From Prorocentrum cordatum (Eukaryota; Sar; Dinophyceae; Prorocentrales; Prorocentraceae): a stretch of 64,000 bases of DNA. A program made the translations under genes and the position numbers. Of the stretch, positions 1 through 11,974 are shown in pieces. The notes beneath the pieces are model-generated. The model was not told the DNA's origin, made no database searches, and was given only the letters and a program-made list of their open reading frames with translations. Positions within the stretch are counted from its first letter, which is position 1. Each line of letters starts with the position of its first letter. The stretch is taken from positions 230,330 through 294,329 of the forward strand of contig CAUYUJ010015501.1 in assembly GCA_963575745.1 (NCBI GenBank). Reading direction: 5' to 3'.

Positions 1-44
1 TACTGCTGCTGCTGCTGCTGCTGCTTCTCCTACTACTACTAATG

Positions 45-77
<33 letters not shown>

Positions 78-161
78 TTACTACTACTACTACCACCACT
101 AGTACTACGACTACTGCTGTTACCACGGTTCCTACTACTAGATTTAGAATATTACTACTAT

Positions 162-195
<34 letters not shown>

Positions 196-570
196 GATAC
201 GACTAGCACCACTACTGTTACCACCCATACGACGACTTCTACGGCTACGATCACAACACGCACGACTAACTTCGCAACTACGACCTAATTACTACCACTA
301 CGACTACGACTTTTACTACCACTAGTACTACGACTGCATCGACGACAACTCTTATTCTGACTACTATCACAGCGACTACTACGACTACTATCTTTATTAC
401 AACTACGCTTACTACTACGACTGCTACTACTACGCTTGCGACAATTAGTATTTGTTTGACTACGATTACTACTACTACGACTATTACTACTACGCCTACT
501 ATCACTACAAAGCACTTGTACTAATATTGCTACTACTACTGCTGCTACTATGACGACGACTACTACTACG

Positions 571-605
<35 letters not shown>

Positions 606-699
606 GACTACTACTACTACTCGTACGACTACTACTACTACTACTACTACTACTACTGCTACGACTACTACTACAACTACTACTATTACCATTACTACG

Positions 700-737
<38 letters not shown>

Positions 738-760
738 TACTACTACTACTATCACTACCA

Positions 761-800
<40 letters not shown>

Positions 801-833
801 GACTACTACTACTACTATTACTACTACTACTAT

Positions 834-870
<37 letters not shown>

Positions 871-1099
871 GCGTCGACTACTACGACGACGACTACTACA
901 TTTACGACGACTACGACTACGTTTACTACTAACTACTACTACCACCATTACTACCACCACTACTACTACTACTACTACTACGACGGCTACTACTGCTACT
1001 GGTACTACTACTGCTGTTGCGACTATCACTCCTACGCTTCCTACTACTGCTACTGTTACTACTAATTGCAAAGACTACGGCTACTCTTACGACTACGAC
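1..1099. repeat. TAC/CTA trinucleotide array, left part
   Basis: Almost every base belongs to imperfect TAC repeats with interspersed TAT, GAC and TGC variants. All six frames translate to runs of one or two residues such as T, V, S or Y, so the long frames here are not genes. Confidence 0.95.
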
Positions 1100-1101
1100 T
1101 A

Positions 1102-1245
1102 CAGGGCTGGACCTAAACGGTGTGTTGGCAATTTCGTGAGCCGTGTTCGTTTGATTTCGTTTTGCAGTAGAGGTGGATTAAAGACAAAACGAGGGAAAAG
1201 CGAACACAAAACGGAAACGAAAATCACCGTTTAGCTTCAGCCCTG
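1102..1245. mobile_element. TA-flanked MITE inside the TAC array
   Basis: A 144-bp non-repetitive island. Its first 21 bases (CAGGGCTG...CGGTG) match the reverse complement of its last 21 at 19 positions. It is flanked by TA at 1100-1101 and 1246-1247. TA target duplication and CAG-start inverted repeats are typical of Tc1/mariner-like MITEs. It has no coding capacity. Confidence 0.75.
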
Positions 1246-1246
1246 T

Positions 1247-1247
<1 letters not shown>

Positions 1248-1290
<43 letters not shown>

Positions 1291-1298
1291 CACTACTT

Positions 1299-1354
<56 letters not shown>

Positions 1355-1649
1355 GCTGCTACTGCTACTACTGCTACTACTGCTACTGTTACCTCTATTA
1401 TTATTATTTCGAAGACGAATACTACGGCTAGAACGATTACTACTACTACGAGTATTCCTACTACTGTTAGTATTATCGCTGCTGCTACTACTACTACTAC
1501 TACTACAATTGCTGCTGCGAGTGCCAGTAGCCTTAGTCCCACGATCACGACGATTACAACTACCAGTAATACGATCATTGCTACTGCGACCACTGTTACA
1601 ACGACTACCATTAATACTACTACTACTACTACTACTACTACTACGACTC

Positions 1650-1695
<46 letters not shown>

Positions 1696-1702
1696 CACTA
1701 CG

Positions 1703-1739
<37 letters not shown>

Positions 1740-1804
1740 TTACTACTACTATTACTGCTACTACCACTACGACTAATACTACTACTACTACTACTACGAC
1801 TACG

Positions 1805-1838
<34 letters not shown>

Positions 1839-2415
1839 AACGACGACTACTACTATTAATAACTATTGCTACTACTACGGCTGCGACTATTACGATTACT
1901 GCTATTTTCATTACTACTACCACGACGACGACTCCTACTACTACGACTATTACCACATCTACTATTACGACTACTATTATTACTCCACTACTACTTTTAC
2001 TCTTACTACTATTACTACTACTACTACTACTACGACTACTACTACTACTACTACTACGACTACTACTACTACTGTTGCTACTGCTATTATTATTTTTACT
2101 GCTACTACTACTACTGGTGCTGCTATTGCCGCTACCACTTACTACTACTAGTATACATACTACGTCTACTGGTCTTAATACGATTTCTGCCACTACTGCT
2201 ACTACTATGACTACCTCTACTATTCCTACTGATGTCACAACTACTACTACTACCACTACTACCACGACGACGATTCTTACTCCTACGTCTGCTATGATTT
2301 TTCATACTAGTACGACTACAAGTACGACGAAGACGACTACCGCCCACGGCTACTACTACGACTACTACGACTAGCACTACGACTACTCTTACCGCTAGTA
2401 CTAATACTTCTACTA

Positions 2416-2465
<50 letters not shown>

Positions 2466-2655
2466 CTTTACTACTACTACTACTAGAACTGTTACTGCTA
2501 CTTTTGCTACGATTGCGGCTAGTATTACTACTACAGCTACTACTACTACTACTACGACTACTACTACTACTACTAATAATAATAATACTTATCCTTTTAT
2601 TTCTACTTCTATTACTTCTACAACTACTACTATTGCTATAACTACTGGGACGACA

Positions 2656-2687
<32 letters not shown>

Positions 2688-2790
2688 GACTACTACGACT
2701 ACCACTATTACTACTACGACTACAAGTACGATTTCTACTACTACTACTACGACTACTACTACTACTACTACGACTACTACTTCTACTACG

Positions 2791-2828
<38 letters not shown>

Positions 2829-3042
2829 AACTACTACTACTACTACTACTACTACTACACTACTACTACTACTATACTACTTTTGTTTACTACGACGACT
2901 ACGACCGACGACTACGACTAACTACTACGACTACTACTAATTACTACTACTTACTAACTACTACTACTACTACTACTACTATGACTACTACTAGTACTAC
3001 TACTACTACTACTACTACTAAACTACTACTACTACTACTACG

Positions 3043-3095
<53 letters not shown>

Positions 3096-3096
3096 G

Positions 3097-3134
<38 letters not shown>

Positions 3135-3256
3135 GACTACTATTACTACGACTAATCCGACGATTTCTACCACTACTTGCACTGCTACTACTATTCCGAC
3201 GACGACTACTACGATTACTACTACTACTACTACTGCTACTACTACTAATACTACTA

Positions 3257-3296
<40 letters not shown>

Positions 3297-3410
3297 GACT
3301 ACTACTACGACTATTGATATTACTACTACGACTGCTTCTACTACTACTACTACTACTACGACTACTACTCCTACTAGTATTTCGACTACTCCTACTACTA
3401 CTACTACTTT
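1248..3410. repeat. TAC/ACT trinucleotide array, right part
   Basis: Continuation of the trinucleotide array on the other side of the MITE, with the same imperfect ACT/TAC units. Homopolymer-like frames on both strands are artefacts of the repeat. Confidence 0.95.
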
Positions 3411-3695
3411 TTGCTCAGACGAATACCAGTACGACTCGTCGTACTCGTTGTACTCGTTGTCGTAATCGTCGTCGTCGTACTTGTCGTCGTCGCTGTCGTC
3501 GTCCTCGCCGTACTCGTCGTTGTACTCGTCATTGTACTCGTTGTTGTATTCCTCGTTGTACTCGTCGTCGTACTCGTACCGTCGTCGTGCTCGTCATCGT
3601 CGTCATACTCGTCGTCGTACTCGTCGTTGTCCCAGTCGTTTTCAGAAGTCGTGCTCGTCGTACTCGTCGTACTCGTCGGCTACCATGATTATTTC
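3411..3695. repeat. TACTCG/TCGTCG hexanucleotide array
   Basis: Units of TACTCG, TCGTCG and TTGTAC follow each other without a gene. The array abuts the TAC array and probably grew from the same kind of slippage. Confidence 0.85.
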
Positions 3696-3805
3696 TATTA
3701 CAACCGGGTGGAGCCCCGGGCGGGGGGCATCAGCCTGCTCCGCCTCCAGACGCGCAGGGGAGGACGACGCAAGGACGCACGACGATCCCCGGGTCCGATA
3801 GCGTG

Positions 3806-4340
3806 GAGGAATTTCTTCGCCTGCCACGCCCCAGGACCGTGAGATGGATGAAGGCCGCGGTGAGGGACCACCTCTGCGGTGTGGAGAAAGTGCCACGCCT
3901 GCCACGCCCCGCGACCCTGAGACGGATAGAGACCGGAGTGAGGGACCACCTTTGGCGCACCCCCAGCGGCATGGAGGAAGTGCCGCGCCTGCCACGCCCC
4001 AGGACCCTGAGACGGATAAGACGCCGCGGTGAGGGACCACCCCCTGCGCACTCCCTCTGGTGTGGAGGAAGTGCCACGCCTGCCAAGCCCAGTGACCCTG
4101 AGACGGATAGGGATCGCGGTGAGGGCCACCTCTTGCGCACCCCCTATGGTGTGGAACTTGGAAGTGCCACGCCTGCCACACGTCACGACCCTGAGACGGA
4201 CAGAGACCGCGGTGAAGGACCACCCCTTGCGCACCCCTTGGTGTGGAGAAAGTGCCACGCATGCCACGCCCCGCGACCCAGAGACGGATATAGACCGCGG
4301 TGAGGGGCCACCCCCTGCGCACCCTCTCTGGTGTGAAGAA
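3806..4340. repeat. Minisatellite, about 90 bp x 6
   Basis: Six units start near 3806, 3884, 3974, 4065, 4154 and 4246. Each holds GTGCCACGCCTGCCACGCC, then CCTGAGACGGATA, then GCGGTGAGGGACCACC and GCGCACCCC. The minus-strand frame at 3698-4753 is only this repeat translated. Confidence 0.85.
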
Positions 4341-4650
4341 AATGCCACGTGTGTATGCGTGCTGTATGCGTGCTGTGCGTATGTGTGCGATCCGCATCTG
4401 TGTGGCTTGCGTATATGTCTATTGCGTCTACGGTTGCACACGTGTGTCTCATGCGGGCGTCGTGCTGCGTCAGACAGCATGTTCGTTTGTGTATGGTGTG
4501 CGCGCGAGTGAAGGTGAGAAAGAGAAGGACAGGGAGGAGTTGTGTGTGAGAGCGCATATCCCATATGTGTGGGAGGGCTTATCAAGTGATTAGGTGAAGT
4601 GTGGGCGTCGCGCGGGTGAGACGCGGCTGAGAAGAGAACCAGTACCCCAC
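4341..4650. other. GTGTGCG-rich stretch, no gene seen
   Basis: Loosely alternating GT/GC sequence (GTGTATGCG, GTGTGCG) follows the minisatellite and fades by about 4600. I see no conserved protein or RNA feature here. Confidence 0.5.
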
Positions 4651-4655
4651 GGGAC

Positions 4656-4916
4656 ATGTTGGGAAAAAACAAGACGTCGGATGTATGGGTCTTTGTCCAC
4701 GTCCTCGCGCTTCTCGTCGTCTTGGTCATCTTCGTCATCAGCTTCGTCGGCATCTGGAAGAAGGATAAGAAAAACAGAAGCTTTCAGAGCTCCCACGCGG
4801 ATTTCTTGGATCGGCGCTGGCCCCCCCTGGCGGCCCCTCGGGCGCCGCCCCTGACGCGCTCCGCGCAGCAACGAGGGCGTCCAGCGCAGATCCAAGGAAT
4901 CCGCTCGAACTTGTGA
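4656..4916 (+). CDS. Small hydrophobic open frame, doubtful
   Basis: An ATG at 4656 opens an 86-residue frame. Residues about 10-33 form one strong hydrophobic helix (VHVLALLVVLVIFVISF) followed by a lysine-rich patch. From about residue 33 the frame runs into W element a, so only the first 100 bases could be genuine coding sequence. It may be an upstream exon of an unknown membrane protein. The transporter downstream has its own signal peptide, so I do not join them. Confidence 0.2.
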   Translation: MLGKNKTSDVWVFVHVLALLVVLVIFVISFVGIWKKDKKNRSFQSSHADFLDRRWPPLAAPRAPPLTRSAQQRGRPAQIQGIRSNL

Positions 4917-4945
4917 AAGCTTATGTGCACGCCTTTTTTTCGTCG
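4753..4945. mobile_element. W fold-back element, copy a
   Basis: Left arm carries GCGGATTTCTTGGATCGGCG and right arm carries GCGCAGATCCAAGGAATCCG, its near reverse complement. The arms enclose a GC-rich core with GGCGCC. Outer ends have drifted, and no clear target duplication remains. It belongs to the family that forms intron 4 of the transporter gene. Confidence 0.7.
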
Positions 4946-5162
4946 CCTAATCTGCGTCATCGTCGTCCTCCTCCTCCTTCTCTTCCGCACTCTTGGTCCT
5001 CGTTCTCCTCGCCCTCGTGATCCCCCTCGTCCTCGCCGTCGCTTCTCTCGCTCACCCCCCTGAGATTGTCATCGTAGCTACCATCGGAATCACCACCATG
5101 CCGTGGACGCCGCCGACATCATGAGCACCCCAATGCGAAGTTTATACGCATCATCATCGTAG

Positions 5163-5238
<76 letters not shown>

Positions 5239-5493
5239 GCTTGACATCATCACCAATACCATCATCATCAGCATCATCATCCTCAGCACCATCATCATCT
5301 TCATCATCATCCACGAAATTGTTTGGCTCGAGATTCTTATTTCCACTCACGACCGCATGCATATTCGACTCACCAGCCGGCCCTGCTTGGCTGACCCTCC
5401 ATGGGAATATAGTCGATTATCTTATTGCCGTTTATCATCTTGAATAAGTATTCAGTCTTGAGCAGTACGCGGCTGTGCCGAAGCTGCTCACCC
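4946..5493. other. 5' flank of the transporter gene with CAT array
   Basis: Contains a (CAT)n array at about 5155-5310 that gives D, M or I runs in translation. The last 180 bases are mixed sequence with TTCAG near 5450, which could serve as a trans-splicing acceptor for the gene that begins at 5494, but nothing proves this. Confidence 0.6.
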
Positions 5494-5712
5494 ATGAGAA
5501 TGTGGTCGTTGTGCAGCCTGGCCGTTGTTGCGCTTGCCCCCCTGCGGGCAGAGGGCATCAGCGCACGGCTCTTCACCTCGGAGTCGTCTACAGGCCTGCG
5601 ATCCGCTGAGCCCGAGGCGGCCCGCGCCAGCGACGAGGTCCGCGGCCGCCAGTTCCCGCCGCAGGCCCCACAGAAGCCGAGGGTTCTGGAGTTCCAGTTC
5701 CACGACTCCGAG
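5494..5712 (+). CDS. Transporter exon 1: signal peptide and lumenal part
   Basis: The ATG at 5494 gives MRMWSLCSLAVVALAPLRAEG, cut here at its likely cleavage after RA, a classic signal peptide, followed by a polar lumenal segment ending VLEFQFHDSE. The exon end is placed before GC at 5713, since GAG then GC joins in phase to an AG-G acceptor at 5911. Intron 1 would be only 199 bases. A second in-frame ATG lies at 5500. Confidence 0.6.
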
Positions 5713-7686
5713 GCTCGGCGTCGCCCAATCGATCCCAATCCCCACTGGAGCGTGGTGGCTCGGCCCCTCCGGCCCACCCTCGCAGGTGGAGGCGTGGCCC
5801 TGCGAAGCCCGAAGGCAACAGGCACGCCGCCCCGCATGGGCGGGCAAGTCAGCCAGTGGGCCCGAGGCCATGCCAGTGGGGGTGCGGATCGGTTGAGCGG
5901 TGTTCCGAGAGGCCCCCCCGCCGAAGACCCCTCACCCGATGTGGCACTTCGAGGGCTTCCAGCTGCGGGGCCCTCATGTGTGGGTGTGCGCGGTCACGCT
6001 CTCCTTCCTCCTCCCTCCTCCTCCCTCCTCCTCCCTCCTCCTCCCTCCTCCTTCCTCCTCCTCCTCCTCCCTGCTCCTCCTCCCTCCTCCACCTCCTCCC
6101 TCTCGCATCCTGGCTCCTCTACTCGAGGACGAAAACCCTGCATAAACATTAGCTTTCGGAGGTCCGCGCGGATTTCTTGGATCTGCGCTGGACCCCCCCG
6201 GCTGCGCCTCCAGCGCCGCCCCTGGCGCGCTCAGTGGGGAGGGGGGCCCATCGCAAATCCGATAAATCCGTGCCGGCCTCCGAAAGATGCTGTTTATGCA
6301 GTTTGTGTGTCTTCGATCCTCGTTCCAGCCCTCCCTCGGTTCTCATCCCTCATCTCCTCCACTCCAACCTCCATCCCTCCCCATTTTGCTCTCCTCCTTC
6401 CCCCCCTCCCTCCCTTCCCCCCTCCCCTCCATCCATCCCCTCGTTGGTTGTCCTCTTCCTCGCCGGGATCCTCTGCTCGGCTGGCGGCATCGGCGGCGGC
6501 GGCGTCTACGTGACCGTCTTGATGGTCGCGGGCGGCCTCCGCCCCGGGAGATCTCCATCGTCCTTCTTTGAGCTCGATCGCTGCTGCATCGATCGGGGAG
6601 TGTGGAGAAGAACGAAGATTCTCCCCCTCCGTCTCCTCGCCCTCAACTTCACCCTCCTCGCCTTCCTTCTCCGCGCCCTCCTCCTCCCTCCTTCACCTCG
6701 CCTCCTTCTCTCCCCCCTTCCTCCTCCTCCTCCTCCTCCTCATCCTCCTCTTCCTTCTCCCAATCCTCGTCCTCCTCCTGATGTAACCGACCGCTGATCC
6801 ATCGCTCGGTCGGATCGGTCGGGCCTCCTGATGGCAGAGTGCTCCCCGCGTTGGGGTGGGCTCCAACTGGACGGATCGGGAGCAGGCCTTGGCTGTCTGG
6901 ATCGGGGTCGCGGCCTGCAAGGGGAGGCGAGAAGGAGGAGGTTGAGAGGGAGAATCTGGCTATGAAAGGAGAAGGTGACAATCTGTGGATGTTGGAAGAG
7001 TACTCCGTGTGCCCTCCCCTTTCCTCAGTCTTTGGTCCCGTTGATTCGTTCGGGCCAATACATGCCAGAGGACGTTTATGGATGTGCCGCGGTGGCAGTT
7101 TGAGGGCGCGCAAAAAGACGAGGAGGAGGAGATCTCGGCTCAGGCATCGGGTCGGCCTGAATCATGGGGAGAGCTCTTAAGGCCTCGACATATCCGACGC
7201 AGTCCCACTCTCCAAGGGTATTGTTTTCACTGGGTCCATAGCCTCGCTCTTCCTGAACCTCCGCAAGTCGTTCAGCACGGAGGACCAGAAGAAGGCGAGC
7301 CTCGTCGATTTCAATATCTGCCGGCTCGTCATACCGGCTTCGTTGGGCGGCACCTACATCTCGAAGAAGAAAACATGGATCAATCTACATGGTGTAAGCT
7401 CCGCGCGAATTTCTCGGAGTTGTGCTGGAACCCTCTGGCGGCGCCTCTGGCGCCGCCCCTGGCGCGCTCCGCGCGCCAGGGGGGGGGGGGGGGGGCACCG
7501 TCGATCCAGGAAATCTGCGCCGAGCTTCGAAAGTGCATGTTGATTCAGTTTTTTTATCTTCGAACATCGGCGTATTCCTCAATCGCGTGCTCCCTAGCGT
7601 GGTCATAAGCATGACGCTCACATGCACGCTCCTTGCCATCACCATCCAGTCGCGCCTTCTGCGCACATCCGCCACCGCCTCCTGGA

Positions 7687-7717
<31 letters not shown>

Positions 7718-10700
7718 GAGGAGGAGGAGGAGGTGAAGGAGGAGGAGGATGAGGAGGAGGAAGACCAGTGCAAACCCAAGACTCATCAACTATATTGCAA
7801 TAAACCCTTCCTCCAAGTTCTCTATTCACAGGGCCCAACAAGGGTTCAGTGTCACAGAGGGAAGTGCCCCATTGGAAGACAACCGTTTGAAAATCAGGAC
7901 ACCATTTGGGGGACTTCAACGCCGCGAATCACACTTACTGCTGCGTCTTGACGATCCTGTCTGGTGCCAAAAGGCCATTCCTGGGATTTCAACACCGTGA
8001 ATCACTGCGACAGTTGCGCCGTGGCATTCCGACATCGTGCCAAATCACCACTACTGGAACGCCAGACAAGAATCCTCGAAACTGCTCCAAGACTCTTAAA
8101 ACGAATTTGCGTGGTGCTTAGGCTAGAGCCACATGTTGAAAAGGGACCGCCCTCCATCCGTGAAGCGCTTGGAAAGGTTTAAGACGAATGCGCGCGGCGC
8201 TAAGGCGAGAGGCACATGTTGAAAAGGTACCGTGTTCCGTACGTGAAGCTCTTGCAAACGAGAGCCACATATTGCAAAACCGCCCGTCCTCCATTCGTGA
8301 AATTGCTGCAAGTTGTGAAGACCTATGTGCGCGGCGCGAAGGCGAGAGCCACATTTTGAAAGCGACCCGCCCTCCATTCGTGAATGTTTTCAATTTTTGA
8401 GCTTCAGGATCATAAATGGTGAAGAAGTCTCAGGCGAACTGGCAGGCCCGCCCTTTCGAGCGGCCTCGAGGTGCGACAGGGAGGAGCTAGTCACAAGGAC
8501 AAGGAATGGAGGAAGAGGAGGAGGAGGAAGAGGAAGAGGAGGAGGAGGAGGAGGAGGAGGAGGAGCGCCCCTGGCATTCAATCCAGAGCGTACTGGGACG
8601 CTCTCAGCCTGGCCGGGCGTGCCTGAAGGTCCTTGCCGGCCCAGAGCCCCTCGAGTCGTGACACAAATCACGACGGGACGCTTTTCGCTACGTTCGGCCT
8701 TTGGGAGCCCGCACTAGGCTCGGCGTCACCCCAACATACTAATACTGCGCGTCGCCCCCCCAGGGGCGGCGCTCGCACCGAAACTTTCTAGTATCTATGT
8801 GTCGTGGCGGGCGCTTTCTGGCCACACCGCTCGGGAAACGATACACTACGAGATGGGTATACTACATGTTCGGATCGGACGCGCGCCTGCAAGGAGGACA
8901 TATAGTACATACTAGTAGATGTCTTGTGCGTCCCATCAGAACGTTCTGGAACGCTCTGGAATGGGCGGGGCGCCCGATGCATCCTCCAGAACCGTCAGAT
9001 CTCGGAGACATCCGGTTCATCCCGATCCGATTTCGCCCCAATCTTGGCATCGTCTGAACCGTCAGCTGCTCCAGCGGCAGCATTCTCTTCGGGCGATAGG
9101 ATCTATACGTGTCCACCGCTCCTGGCGAAGTCGATCCTGGGACCAGGACCCGTGTTTCCGCCCCCCTGGCCAAGCTAGGGGGGCGTATGCAGTGCTCCTG
9201 GCCCCAGGAGGTGCCTGGCCAGAGGCAGTGGATGCGTATATACAGATCCCGTCGCGCCCTGTGTTTTGTTGTCGTTTTCTTATGTACTGTTTTGCCGATC
9301 GGCGCGGGCCCTCGCACCCCCCCTCCCCCCCATGGAGTAGATCTTGGTTGTTTGTGGCGCCTGTTTCAAGCAGGTGGAGTCTCCCCTATAGGACGCACTG
9401 TTGCAAACAGTCGCAGCAAGCAGAGGTCCAGAGCCAGTTCCCCCCAACTCCCCCCCCCCCCCTTCCGCCCACTGCCGAAACGCCGAGTAGTGAAACATTC
9501 GCCTTGCGACGCGCACGGCCCGCCGCAGGGCGGGCTTGTCGGGTCATGGTCTTCCGCACGACGTGGCAGCAGTACTTCGAGGAGGAGGCCGAGGGCAAGG
9601 CCGAGCGGGGCGACACCGCCGCCAAGCGCGCGGCGGCGGCGGCGCCGGCCCCGCAGGCCGAGGGCTCCGCGGGGGCCACGAGCGAGGGCGCGGAGGCTTC
9701 CGACGACACGCCTTCTCCTCCTCCTCCTCCTCCTCCTCCTCTCCTCCTCCTCCTCCTCCTCCTCCTCCTCCTCCTCCTTCTCCTCCCTCAGACATGCGTG
9801 CGCCGTGAACAAACAAGACAAAAAGGTTTTTGGCCGTCTTCGGCTTCCAGGGGCCCCCACTGGGCCTCGGGACCGTCAGCGTACGACTCGAAATGGGAAG
9901 CCCGTCCCCAGGAAGGGGTCATGAAAAATATTTTGTTTCTATGGCACTCCTTCCCCTCCTGCCTTATTTCTCCGTTCTCCTCCTCTTCCTCCCCTCAGAA
10001 GAGACATGGGTACCGGTACCGCTGCTCGTCCTGGAGAGCCCTCGTCGTCGCGCCTGGAATCTCCTCGAAATTCTTGTCAAAACGCATCCCAGTGGAGGTC
10101 CAGGGAGCAACGGTATCGGTACCGTTTTGTTTCCCCATCCTCACCTTCCTTCTCCATCTCTCCCGTCATCTCCTTTCCCTCACCCTTTTCAACTCATGCC
10201 CCTTCTGAACTACGCATCCTCGTCGCAGCAGCACCAGACGTGTCGGTCCGAGTAGGGCGGGCCGGGCTTATTGCTTGAGACTCCTCACCGCTGATGGTTT
10301 TGAAACATCCTACGAGCTGCAAGGATGGAAGGGTGGTGGTTTTCAAAGTGTACCTATCGCCCTAGCGTCGGCCACAGTCGCTTCAAACGCTTTCAGCAGT
10401 TACAAGGATGGAGGGCCAGTGGTTTTCAGTATGTCTCTCTTGCACTAGCGCCGCGCACTATCGTCTTGGATGCGTCGCGTGTCAACCAAAGTGGAGGGTG
10501 GTTCATTTTTAAAAGCAAAGTTCTCGCTTACGTCTTGCTGGCATGAGTGTCAATGTGTGCAACAGCTTGACGGATAGAGGACGGCTCCTTTTTTTAATTG
10601 GGTGTCTCGCATGGGAGTTCGTCAACATGTGAGACCAGAAATGCAAAGCGGCGCCACGGCTACACGAATGGCGGGCGGCTCCGCTTCAAATTGGATTTTT

Positions 10701-11925
10701 TGTTGGACGCAATTCTGCATTAGATGTAGCTAGACGGATGCAGGTTAATTCTTGTTCAAAATTGGCCGTCGCTTGAATGCCAGGCCCATGTGTGGCGGTC
10801 TTCTCCCAGAGGAGGCGATTGCCGTTGTGACGAGCAGTTCCCGCAGGGACTTCTGAGGAGGGGGCACGGGAGGGGAGTTGTATTGCAGCATCGTTGATAT
10901 ATTTTGCGGTTGTTCTTCTCTTCCTCTTCCCTACTGTTCCTCCTCCAGATAATCCGCCCCATCCTTCCCCTCCTCCTCCTCCTCCTCCTCATCCTCCTCC
11001 TGGCATGAGGGTACAAACCCGACTTGTCTAGCTTTTTCTCCAGGGCAGGGGGGACAGTCGAAACCAGAGGAACACGTATATAAGAGCACGCGAAATCCGT
11101 CACTTCCCAGACTGAGAAGACATGGGCATCTGTTGGTCTGGCAGCCCATTATGTTGTAAAGCACCGTGCAGTGCTAGATGCGAAAAATCAAGATACTGTC
11201 ATTGGATATCGTGATAAGGACACTGGAAGAAGGCATTGCTTTCGCGGCGGCTGCAAACGATATCGAACACATGGTGGTGTTCAATCAAACGTATATGGAC
11301 TTGCCAAGGATTCTAAGACTGACAAGGAAACAACAGATTGCACCTGAGCTAATTTTAGATGACCTATTGGACGCGTTTGGTGAGTTCCGAAGAAACGAAT
11401 CGATTGAAGCTGATATTGAGGAGCATGACTTAAGGAAAAAACGAAGAGACCAAAGAAATCCGATCGATCGACTGGTAAAAATGCAAAGCGCGGCGCGCAT
11501 GTGGCGCGTGTTGCAGGACGGGCTCGTCGGGTCCGTGGGCGTACCCTCGACCATTCGGGGCGGGCGGGCGTGAGGGGCCCGACGAGTTCGCCCACCCTCC
11601 TTCTCCTCCTGGGGCTGTCGCCGTCCGCTCCCCCATCTGTTCTCTTCCGTTCGGTGTCGCTCCTTCCCCCCTCGACTCTCGCGCCTCTCCTTCTTGCTCC
11701 TCGCTTCGCCAGCGGTGCCGCGCTTCTGTTTCAAAGGCAGGCTCGTAAGTGCTCCTTGCTGAGGGGTATTCGCTCGGCCTGAGGGACAGCGAGGCGCCCC
11801 AGGCAGGCCAAGGCACTGGCCGTGCATCCGTATCTACGCAGGGGCATTCCGACTGCTCCCAGGCCTTATCGTGGCTTGCAGTTCGGACTTTCACCATCAT
11901 GTTCATCATCATATTCATATTCATA

Positions 11926-11974
<49 letters not shown>

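Noticed and set aside
285-3263. Long valine, threonine, leucine or serine frames on both strands
   Set aside because: They are six-frame translations of the TAC/ACT array and contain no mixed-composition protein.
3642-4753. Frames of 251 and 351 codons on the minus strand with repeating WQAWHFL
   Set aside because: They translate the 90-bp minisatellite in more than one frame equally well; the repeat explains them.
5090-5362. Aspartate-rich and methionine-rich frames
   Set aside because: Translation of the (CAT)n tract.
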